Shown here: positions 46,101 to 56,546 of the stretch, piece by piece
Layout: every line of letters begins with the position of its first letter
Position numbering within the stretch: the first letter of the stretch is position 1
Source of the DNA: Xiphophorus maculatus
Taxonomy: Eukaryota; Chordata; Actinopteri; Cyprinodontiformes; Poeciliidae
Direction of reading: 5' to 3'
DNA: 64,000 nt
NCBI RefSeq assembly: GCF_002775205.1
Contig: NC_036464.1
Location: 3,349,817-3,413,816, forward strand
Position numbers and translations under genes: made by a program
Notes under the pieces: model-generated
Database searches by the model: none
What the model saw: only the letters and a program-made list of their open reading frames with translations
Told to the model about the DNA's origin: nothing

Positions 46101-49100
46101 GTCGCTCCGTTTCCTTCCTACTCTGGTGTCGCTCCGTTTCCTTCCTAGTCTGGTGTCGCTCCGTTTCCTTCCTACTCTGGTGTTGCTCCGTTTCCTTCCT
46201 ATTCTGGTGTCGCTCTGTTTCCTTCCTATTCTGATGTCGCTCCGTTTCCTTCCTAGTCTGGTGTCGCTCCGTTTCCTTCCTACTCTGGTGTCGCTCCGTT
46301 TCCTTCCTATTCTGATGTCGCTCCGTTTCCTTCCTAGTCTGGTGTCGCTCCGTTTCCTTCCTACTCTGGTGTCGCTCCGTTTCCTTCCTACTCTGATGTC
46401 GTTCCGTTTCCTTCCTAGTCTGGTGTCGCTCCGTTTCCTTCCTCCTCTGGCGTCACTCTGTTTCCTTCCTATTGTGGCGTCGCTCCGTTTCCTTCCTACT
46501 CTGGCGTCGCTCTGTTTCCTTCCTATTGTGGTGTCGCTCCGTTTCCTTCCTATTGTGGTGTCGCTCCGTTTCCTTTCTAGTCTGGCGTCGCTCCGTTTCC
46601 TTCCTACTCTGGCGTCGCTCTGTTTCCTTCCTACTCTGGCGTCGCTCTGTTTCCTTCCTATTGTGGTGTCGCTCCGTTTCCTTTCTAGTGTGGCGTCGCT
46701 CCGTTTCCTTCCTACTCTGGCGTCGCTCCGTTTCCTTCCTACTCTGGTGTCGCTCTGTTTCCTTCCTACTCTGGTGTTGCTCCGTTTCCTTCCTACTCTG
46801 GTGTTGCTCCGTTTCCTTCCTCCTCTGGCGTCGCTCTGTTTCCTTCCTACTCTGGTGTCGGTCCGTTTCCTTCCTACTCTGGCGTCGCTCTGTTTCCTTC
46901 CTATTGTGGTGTCGCTCCGTTTCCTTTCTAGTCTGATGTCGCTCTGTTTCCTTCCTATTGTGGCGTCGCTCCGTTTCCTTTCTAGTCTGGCGTCGCTCCG
47001 TTTCCTTTCTAGTCTGGCGTCGCTCTGTTTCCTTCCTATTGTGGCGTCGCTCCGTTTCCTTTCTAGTCTGGCGTCGCTCCGTTTCCTTTCTAGTCTGGCG
47101 TCGCTCCGTTTCCTTCCTACTCTGGCGTCGCTCTGTTTCCTTCCTACTCTGGTGTCGCTCCGTTTCCTTTCTAGACTGATGTCGCTCCGTTTCCTTCCTC
47201 CTCTGGCGTCGCTCCGTTTCCTTCCTACTCTGGTGTCACTCCGTTTCCTTCATACTCTGGTGTCGCTCCGTTTCCTTCCTACTCTGGTGTTGCTCCGTTT
47301 CCTTCCTACTCTGGCGTCGCTCCGTTTCCTTCCTACTCTGGCGTCGCTCCGTTTCCTTCCTACTCTGGCGTCACTCCGTTTCCTTCCTATTCTGGCGTCG
47401 CTCCGTTTCCTTTCTAGTCTGGCGTCGCTCCGTTTCCTTCCTACTCTGGTGTCGCTCCGTTTCCTTCCTACTCTGGCGTCGCTCCGTTTCCTTCCTACTC
47501 TGGTGTCGCTCCGTTTCCTTCCTACTCTGGCGTCGCTCCGTTTCCTTCCTACTCTGGTGTCGCTCCGTTTCCTTTCTAGTCTGATGTCGCTCCGTTTCCT
47601 TCCTACTCTGGCGTCGCTCCGTTTCCTTCCTAGTCTGATGTCGCTCCGTTTCCTTCCTACTCTGGCGTCGCTCCGTTTCCTTCCTACTCTGGCGTCACTC
47701 CGTTTCCTTCCTATTCTGGTGTCGCTCCGTTTCCTTTCTAGTCTGGCGTCGCTCCGTTTCCTTCCTACTCTGGTGTCGCTCCGTTTCCTTCCTACTCTGG
47801 CGTCGCTCCGTTTCCTTCCTACTCTGGTGTCGCTCCGTTTCCTTTCTAGTCTGATGTCGCTCCGTTTCCTTCCTACTCTGGCGTCGCTCTGTTTCCTTCC
47901 TACTCTGGCGTCGCTCTGTTTCCTTCCTAGTCTGGCGTCGCTCCGTTTCCTTTCTAGTCTGGCGTCGCTCTGTTTCCTTCCTACTCTGGCGTCGCTCTGT
48001 TTCCTTCCTATTGTGGAGTTGCTCCGTTTCCTTCCTACTCTGGCGTCGCTCTGTTTCCTTCCTATTGTGGAGTTGCTCCGTTTCCTTCCTACTCTGATGT
48101 CGCTCCGTTTCCTTTCTAGTCTGGCGTCGCTCCGTTTCCTTCCTAGTCTGGCGTCGCTCCGTTCCCTTCCTATTCTGGTGTCGCTCCGTTTCCTTCCTAC
48201 TCTGGTGTCGCTCCGTTTCCTTCCTAGTCTGGCGTCGCTCCGTTTCCTTTCTAGTCTGATGTCGCTCCGTTTCCTTCCTCCTCTGGCGTCGCTCCGTTTC
48301 CTTCCTATTCTGGTGTCGCTCCGTTTCCTTCCTAGTCTGGTGTCGCTCCGTTTCCTTCCTACTCTGATGTCGCTCCGTTTCCTTCCTAGTCTGGCGTCGC
48401 TCCGTTTCCTTCCTATTCTGACGTCGCTCCGTTTCCTTTCTAGTCTGATGTCGCTCCGTTTCCTTCCTCCTCTGGCGTCGCTCCGTTTCCTTCCTACTCT
48501 GGTGTCGCTCCGTTTCCTTCCTAGTCTGGTGTCGCTCCGTTTCCTTCCTACTCTGGTGTTGCTCCGTTTCCTTCCTATTCTGGTGTCGCTCTGTTTCCTT
48601 CCTATTCTGATGTCGCTCCGTTTCCTTCCTAGTCTGGTGTCGCTCCGTTTCCTTCCTACTCTGGTGTCGCTCCGTTTCCTTCCTATTCTGATGTCGCTCC
48701 GTTTCCTTCCTAGTCTGGTGTCGCTCCGTTTCCTTCCTACTCTGGTGTCGCTCCGTTTCCTTCCTACTCTGATGTCGTTCCGTTTCCTTCCTAGTCTGGT
48801 GTCGCTCCGTTTCCTTCCTCCTCTGGCGTCACTCTGTTTCCTTCCTATTGTGGCGTCGCTCCGTTTCCTTCCTACTCTGGCGTCGCTCTGTTTCCTTCCT
48901 ATTGTGGTGTCGCTCCGTTTCCTTCCTATTGTGGTGTCGCTCCGTTTCCTTTCTAGTCTGGCGTCGCTCCGTTTCCTTCCTACTCTGGCGTCGCTCTGTT
49001 TCCTTCCTACTCTGGCGTCGCTCTGTTTCCTTCCTATTGTGGTGTCGCTCCGTTTCCTTTCTAGTGTGGCGTCGCTCCGTTTCCTTCCTACTCTGGCGTC

Positions 49101-51304
49101 GCTCCGTTTCCTTCCTACTCTGGTGTCGCTCTGTTTCCTTCCTACTCTGGTGTTGCTCCGTTTCCTTCCTACTCTGGTGTTGCTCCGTTTCCTTCCTCCT
49201 CTGGCGTCGCTCTGTTTCCTTCCTACTCTGGTGTCGGTCCGTTTCCTTCCTACTCTGGCGTCGCTCTGTTTCCTTCCTATTGTGGTGTCGCTCCGTTTCC
49301 TTTCTAGTCTGATGTCGCTCTGTTTCCTTCCTATTGTGGCGTCGCTCCGTTTCCTTTCTAGTCTGGCGTCGCTCCGTTTCCTTTCTAGTCTGGCGTCGCT
49401 CTGTTTCCTTCCTATTGTGGCGTCGCTCCGTTTCCTTTCTAGTCTGGCGTCGCTCCGTTTCCTTTCTAGTCTGGCGTCGCTCCGTTTCCTTCCTACTCTG
49501 GCGTCGCTCTGTTTCCTTCCTACTCTGGTGTCGCTCCGTTTCCTTTCTAGACTGATGTCGCTCCGTTTCCTTCCTCCTCTGGCGTCGCTCCGTCTCCTTC
49601 CTACTCTGGTGTCACTCCGTTTCCTTCATACTCTGGTGTCGCTCCGTTTCCTTCCTACTCTGGTGTTGCTCCGTTTCCTTCCTACTCTGGCGTCGCTCCG
49701 TTTCCTTCCTACTCTGGCGTCGCTCCGTTTCCTTCCTACTCTGGCGTCACTCCGTTTCCTTCCTATTCTGGCGTCGCTCCGTTTCCTTTCTAGTCTGGCG
49801 TCGCTCCGTTTCCTTCCTACTCTGGTGTCGCTCCGTTTCCTTCCTACTCTGGCGTCGCTCCGTTTCCTTCCTACTCTGGTGTCGCTCCGTTTCCTTCCTA
49901 CTCTGGCGTCGCTCCGTTTCCTTCCTACTCTGGTGTCGCTCCGTTTCCTTTCTAGTCTGATGTCGCTCCGTTTCCTTCCTACTCTGGCGTCGCTCCGTTT
50001 CCTTCCTAGTCTGATGTCGCTCCGTTTCCTTCCTACTCTGGCGTCGCTCCGTTTCCTTCCTACTCTGGCGTCACTCCGTTTCCTTCCTATTCTGGTGTCG
50101 CTCCGTTTCCTTTCTAGTCTGGCGTCGCTCCGTTTCCTTCCTACTCTGGTGTCGCTCCGTTTCCTTCCTACTCTGGCGTCGCTCCGTTTCCTTCCTACTC
50201 TGGTGTCGCTCCGTTTCCTTTCTAGTCTGATGTCGCTCCGTTTCCTTCCTACTCTGGCGTCGCTCTGTTTCCTTCCTACTCTGGCGTCGCTCTGTTTCCT
50301 TCCTAGTCTGGCGTCGCTCCGTTTCCTTTCTAGTCTGGCGTCGCTCTGTTTCCTTCCTACTCTGGCGTCGCTCTGTTTCCTTCCTATTGTGGAGTTGCTC
50401 CGTTTCCTTCCTACTCTGGCGTCGCTCTGTTTCCTTCCTATTGTGGAGTTGCTCCGTTTCCTTCCTACTCTGATGTCGCTCCGTTTCCTTTCTAGTCTGG
50501 CGTCGCTCCGTTTCCTTCCTAGTCTGGCGTCGCTCCGTTCCCTTCCTATTCTGGTGTCGCTCCGTTTCCTTCCTACTCTGGTGTCGCTCCGTTTCCTTCC
50601 TAGTCTGGCGTCGCTCCGTTTCCTTTCTAGTCTGATGTCGCTCCGTTTCCTTCCTCCTCTGGCGTCGCTCCGTTTCCTTCCTATTCTGGTGTCGCTCCGT
50701 TTCCTTCCTAGTCTGGTGTCGCTCCGTTTCCTTCCTACTCTGATGTCGCTCCGTTTCCTTCCTAGTCTGGCGTCGCTCCGTTTCCTTCCTATTCTGACGT
50801 CGCTCCGTTTCCTTTCTAGTCTGATGTCGCTCCGTTTCCTTCCTCCTCTGGCGTCGCTCCGTTTCCTTCCTACTCTGGTGTCGCTCCGTTTCCTTCCTAG
50901 TCTGGTGTCGCTCCGTTTCCTTCCTACTCTGGTGTTGCTCTGTTTCCTTCCTACTCTGGTGTTGCTCTGTTTCCTTCCTATTCTGGTGTCGCTCTGTTTC
51001 CTTCCTATTCTGATGTCGCTCCGTTTCCTTCCTAGTCTGGTGTCGCTCCGTTTCCTTCCTACTCTGGTGTCGCTCCGTTTCCTTCCTATTCTGATGTCGC
51101 TCCGTTTCCTTCCTAGTCTGGCGTCGCTCCGTTTCCTTCCTATTCTGATGTCGCTCCGTTTCCTTCCTATTCTGGTGTCGCTCCGTTTCCTTCCTATTCT
51201 GATGTCGCTCCGTTTCCTTCCTATTCTGGTGTCGCTCCGTTTCCTTCCTATTCTGGTGTCGCTCCGTTTCCTTCCTATTCTGGTGTCGCTCCGTTTCCTT
51301 TATT
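34108..51304. repeat. 17.2-kb satellite of a 27-bp unit with 2,376-bp higher-order repeats
   Basis: About 637 tandem copies of a unit containing gtcgctccgtttccttccta followed by ctctggt. The unit lacks a stop in one frame, producing a spurious frame of more than 5,000 codons (SLRFLPTLV repeats). From about 39300 the array repeats every 2,376 bp (88 units): identical segments start at 39344, 41720, 44096, 46472 and 48848. Less regular older blocks start at 36158 and 37832 (1,674 bp, 62 units, apart). Copies are nearly identical; one visible change is cgtctcc at 49591. The plus strand is pyrimidine-rich with about two CpG per unit. Confidence 0.97.
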
Positions 51305-51346
51305 CTCTTTTCTACTTCAGAAAGTTTCCAAAGTGTTTTCGGATAT

Positions 51347-51515
51347 TTATTTCACAGCTTTCATGTCAGATTTCAACGTTTCAATTTCTATAAATATGAA
51401 GTCAACTGACTTCTTCAGAGCATCGATGCTAACGGTGTTACGTTTGACCATATTTTCTAACTTATCAGAGCGATCATTGATTATCTTAGCAATATTATCT
51501 TGCAACTGACAGCAG
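51347..51515 (-). pseudogene. L1 LINE ORF1 fragment
   Basis: The minus strand encodes a heptad-rich segment (LQDNIAKIINDRSDKLENMV, then KKSVDFIFIEIETLKSDMKA), the coiled-coil style of L1 ORF1 proteins. It has no intact start or RNA-binding domain and ends at a stop beside the satellite, so it is a remnant. Confidence 0.6.
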
Positions 51516-54055
51516 GGCCGGCCCCAGCCTCCATGGGTCCCTGAGACAAATGTGGTTTTGGGGCCCTCTGGTTCTGCTAACAATGTGGACCGGCTGCAAT
51601 CAGCAGTCTGATCATTAGGTCATTCACACACCTGCCATAAACTTATTGCATCTCTAGCAGTGGTTTACATTATAAACATGTATAATAGATACATTTATTG
51701 GCCAACTGATTTATCAACCAGTTGATTTCTGGGAGCCGATTTCCTTCATTTTGGGGCGTCGTTATCGGCTGATTCTTACATGTGAAGCTGATCTGATCTT
51801 CATCAGCAAAGGTTTATAAATCATCTCTGTCCTCTTCTGCTCTGCAGTGAGACGTTTGACTGACAGACCGGCCCACCAGGTCTGAACGTTTACAGCTAAC
51901 AATATTCACCCCATTGTTACCAACTCAGTGACTTTCTTGCTACATTTAGCGACATTTAAAAATTCATTTCAGCCAAAATCTAAATCAGCAGGTCAGGCTT
52001 TTAAAGATCGGTAACCAGGGATCGTCCAGAAAACTGCAATCGGTGCAGCTCTACACATATTCATGACATTCTTTGATTAAATTAATTTCTCTTAAGCGTT
52101 ACTCCAAGAGCTAAAATGTAATTTACACCAGGTGAGACTTTCTCCCCTGAGAATGTGGACCGGTACCGGTACCGGACTGATTCTGAGCCTTCAAATGATT
52201 TTAACAGAAGTTTCTCATAACTTAGAAGTTGATGTAAAAATAATGTTTTAGCCACTAAATGATTTTGCTCAGCAGCAAACAACATAGAGCAGCTCATCAT
52301 GTAGCAGCTTGTAGCCTGACGGAAAAACATTTAGCTAACAATGTCAAACATTGACAAGTTTTAATTATTCTTATTAAAGACGGTTTGAAGCCAAAATAGC
52401 TCAGAAATATCCAGAGCCACCATGAGAATCAACTCATTTAAAGTTTAAACTCTAGCATAAATGTTTACTGCTGAACTGGACCGGTCCAGGTCGCTATCAA
52501 GCTAATGTTCTGTTAGCAGCTTTACTAATCTTTACATTACATTACATTAGCAAGGCTCATTAAAACCTTTATCTTGGCTTTTTCTATTCTTCCTCTTTCT
52601 TTTCTCCCTCCCTGAAGGATCAGTCCTTTTCTGAGACATACTGTAGTTTAACCAACTTAACTTCTGACCGGAGCTTTGGACCTTTGGATGTTCTGCTCGG
52701 CAGCTCGGTACCGGCGAAGCGTGCGGTACCTGCCGCGGCCACCAGGGGGCCCCAAGAGCAATTTATGTTTTTTCTTTTATCCATAAAATGATTTCTACAT
52801 TCATTATCAAATATATATTATTGTATAAACAAATAAATTCATAGTGAAATGGTGTGTTTTTTATATTATAATGACAGAAATTATTACAATAAATAAATAA
52901 ATAATCAGCTCCACTGAGGGGACCTAACATTTATTGTGTGTTTTGTCCTCCGTCTGACTTTGGGTCACTTCCTGAATACTCACATTTCATGTGGCTGTTA
53001 ATCTAAAGTATCTGAGAGCCGATCCTGTTTGATGTGATCATTCTGCAGTGAATCCAGTGAATCTTCAGTCTGCAGTGGTTTATGCGGGTTTGTCCGCCTG
53101 AAGTGGTTTTTAAATTCGGGTTGAACATTAACGGATTGACAACGAATGGATAAAGTTAACGAGAAACTCTCTAACAATAAATATAAATTAACTTTATTCT
53201 GGTTGTTTATTACTCTTCGGCTTGACGGAGTCATAACACCAAGAACACAAGAACCTTCTCGGGTAATTGAGTATTGAGAAACGGCCCTGTTGTACTGGAC
53301 CTGTGGTGTCACCATGGTAACCGCTTCTGGGTCAGGCCGCTGCAATGGCTCTCAGCGGCCAGCAGGGGGAGCCGTCTGTCCCGCTGAGAAATGAACCAAC
53401 TTCGCAAACAGGAAGCAGCTGCAGAAAGGGGAAATTCCACAATAAAAGCAAAGCGCATCCCAGGCTCCTCCTCTTCCCCAGGTGTACTTGGGTGAGAGGG
53501 GCAACAGCTGAGCCGCCTGCTGACAGGAAGCTCCGAGTCAGACGGAAGGCCCTGCTGCTGTGGCTGGGAGACCCCAGTGATCCTCTGATGATATCATCAC
53601 ATGGTTTATCAGCAGCGTCCTGCTGGTGGGCGTGGCCAGAGCAGCCGCTAAACAGGAAGTTTATCAGTAGCAGGGTGGAGCCGGGCCAGAACCTGAACCG
53701 GGCCTCCAGAACCTCCAGAGCTCATCATGGTTGGTGCTCATGAGGACCTTCAAGAGTTCTGGTTTCATTCTGATCATCCAGAACCGGGTCACACAGCAGA
53801 ACCATCTGGATACATTACAGGTCCAATTCATGTCCAGAACTCTGAAACAGAAACAGGTCCAGTTGATCTGCTGGCTGGTTTTATGTGGAAGGAAACCCAG
53901 ATGGTTCTGTCTGACCCACAGCACCAGGAAGGGTTAGGAACCAACCAATCAGAAGTCTTATGGCCTTCCTCTCATCCAATCAGATTTGACATGCAGGATG
54001 CTAATTGGCTGCCCTTCATAATGACGTCACACACACAGTGATGATGTCAGCATTT
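51516..54055. other. Intergenic region between the satellite and ncoa4
   Basis: No gene is seen. Two plus-strand CTCF-like motifs lie at 52737-52753 (GGCCACCAGGGGGCCCC) and 53356-53374 (CGGCCAGCAGGGGGAGCCG). Short open stretches at 53345-54041 are shadows in sequence rich in CCAGAACC words. Confidence 0.5.
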
Positions 54056-54061
54056 TTTATT
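54056..54061 (-). terminator. Polyadenylation signal of ncoa4
   Basis: AATAAA on the minus strand about 400 bases past the stop codon; orientation and distance fit a normal 3' UTR. Confidence 0.55.
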
Positions 54062-54459
54062 ACTGCAGAAAATAAATGACATCAAACAGTAAAAAGCACC
54101 AATCAGTGCTGCGTGACTCACTGAGCATGCTGGGAAACTGAGTTCCTCCCAGCAGCTGTGAGGTCAGCAGAGAAAACGATAAAAGATTCAAATTAAACCT
54201 AAAAGTAAAGTCCGCCCCCTGCACTGGCTACAAGCTCAAACATTCAGCGATTGGCTACAGTGACTGATGACATCACTGATCAATATCAAGTAAAGTGGCA
54301 AGTTTCAGCTCCGGTTCAGTCTGCTGATTGGACGAGGGCGGTGATGTCACAGGAAGAAGGCGGTCATGTGATCGATGGCGTTGTGCGCTCATCATCAGCG
54401 ATAAAGTGACTTCCAGAAGAGAAAGAAGAAGAAGAAATATCCTCTTCATTACCATGAGG

Positions 54460-56337
54460 TCACATCTGGAGGCAAACAGGAAGTGGCTGTTAGAGACGAG
54501 CCAATCAGGCGCTCCGATCAGCAGCAGGTAACTCACCTGGACAGCAGCGCTGTGCAGCCAGTTTTCTTTGTCTCCACCCATCTTCATGCAGGAGAAAAGC
54601 TCACAGACGGCAGGAAGAGCCAGACGCTCCTGGACAGGAAACAGGAAGTACAATTCACCAGGCTGGACGAAACTGGTTTCAAACCAGTCTAAACCAGTGT
54701 GAGCTGGTCTATCCTACCTGAGCCTGGCTCCTCTTCTTCAGCAGCCACTTGTCCTCCTCCTCCTGCTCCTCGGCCGCGCCTCCTGCTGCTCCTCTGGAGG
54801 CCGATCCTGGCAGCACCCACAGGTCGGCCTGGAGGGGGCGCTGGAACGGGGAGCAGGTCTGGTTCTGGGAGGCGTGGCTCCTCCTCAGGTTCTCCTTACC
54901 CTCGGCTGCTCCTGGGTGGAGCCAGGCCTCCAGGATGGCCTGAACCTGCAGCAGAGAAGCGTTAACGCCTCCATCCACGGCCGACAGCAGCTCTCACCTG
55001 ATTGGCTGATACCTTCTGCTCCTGCTGCCTGTGGAAGCCCGTAGGCGGGGCGTTCTTGACAGCAGGTGTGGCGATGGGCGGGGCGTTTTTGTCCACAGGT
55101 ACGCCGTTCTTGTCCCGGCCCTCCTGCTGTAGCAGCCAGCGGCTCAGCGCCTCCTTCCCACAGTTCTCCTCGCAGACGCAGTCGCCGTAGGAGGAGCACG
55201 TCTCGTTGGCCCTGCAGGTCTGCCTCAGTGGCGCCACCTGCTGCAGCCAGAGCTCCAGGTTGGGGGCGGGGCCAGAGCCGGGGCTGGGCGGAGCCTTCAG
55301 GCACCGCAGCTGGCCCAGGTTCTCGATCTCCATAGTGTGGCCAGTCTGGCGGCAGGAGGAGCAGTCGGCGGCGCCGCGGCCGGCCAGCCAGTCGCCGGAG
55401 GCCCAGTCCTCCTGGAAGGGCCTCAGCACGCGCCGCCATTGCTCGCCGTCACTCTTTGCCATGGCAACGGTGGGCGGGGTCACCAGCCAGTCGCTCAGCT
55501 CCTCCTCGCTCAACTCCGACTCATCGATCTTCTCAATAGAGAAGGAGGAGCTGCAGCTGCTGCTGGCCCGCTCCCTACCCCCTTGGTCCTGGTCCTGGTT
55601 CTGGTCATTCAGGAGCCATGCCTCCAGGTCCCTTAGCTGGCCCCAGGCCTTCAGGAAGTCCATGGAGGCCGGGATGGGACAAGAAGTCTGCCAAACAAGA
55701 ACCAGACTGGGTCAGGCTCCACCCAACAGAACCAACAGAAACCAAAGTACAGGTTTTTATAGACCAGGAGTCTGCTGATTGGTGGTCCACTAGAACCACC
55801 AGGTTCTGCTCACCTTGGTTTCCTTCTGCTTCAGCAGCCAATCCTGAGGGTTCTTACTGGCCTGGTAACCAATCAGAGAGCTGCTGCTAACTGGACGTTT
55901 CCCCAGTAGCCAATCACCCAGAGCCGCCGCCTCCAGCTGCTGCAAACAGAACCAGAACCAGTCAGACCAGAACCAGGACCAGAACCAGTCAGTTATGACC
56001 CAAACTCACCTGCTGTCTGGCTCCAAGTGAGCAGCTCTGTACCTGGGTTCTCTGAGGGGCGGGGCTCCGAGAGGCCACGCCCTCCTCCGCCTGCGCACCA
56101 GAACAAGCCGGATCAGAACCAGAACTCGTCCACAGATCACATGACAGACCGTCGTGTTACCTGGGCGGCGATGCTGCCGAACGAGGTGATGGCCTGTCTC
56201 AGGGAGCGGGAGTCGGCATGGAAACGCATTTCAGGGGTTTCCTCAGGGGCCAAGCTCAGAGAGGCCAACCTGCACAGCCAGGAGGAGAAAACAAGCGCAC
56301 CTCCGTTCATCAGAGGAACAGAGGACAATCAGGCGGC

Positions 56338-56369
<32 letters not shown>

Positions 56370-56505
56370 TGTTCCTACTTCTCCATGCAGCTGGTCAGCT
56401 GGTTGCTCAGGTCGTTGTTGTTGTTGGAGTTCTGCAGCTGATGGGCGATGACCTCAAACTGACCTCTGAGCTGCAGGACCAGAGCCACAGGGTAAGAACC
56501 AGGTC

Positions 56506-56546
<41 letters not shown>

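Noticed and set aside
35218-51393. A plus-strand reading frame of 5,391 codons (SLRFLPTLV repeats)
   Set aside because: It exists only because the 27-bp satellite unit is divisible by three and lacks a stop in that frame; other frames are open for long stretches too. No non-repeat domain, signal or splice context supports a protein.
53345-54041. Plus-strand open stretches as a gene downstream of ncoa4
   Set aside because: No domain or splice pattern; composition is dominated by CCAGAACC-type simple sequence.
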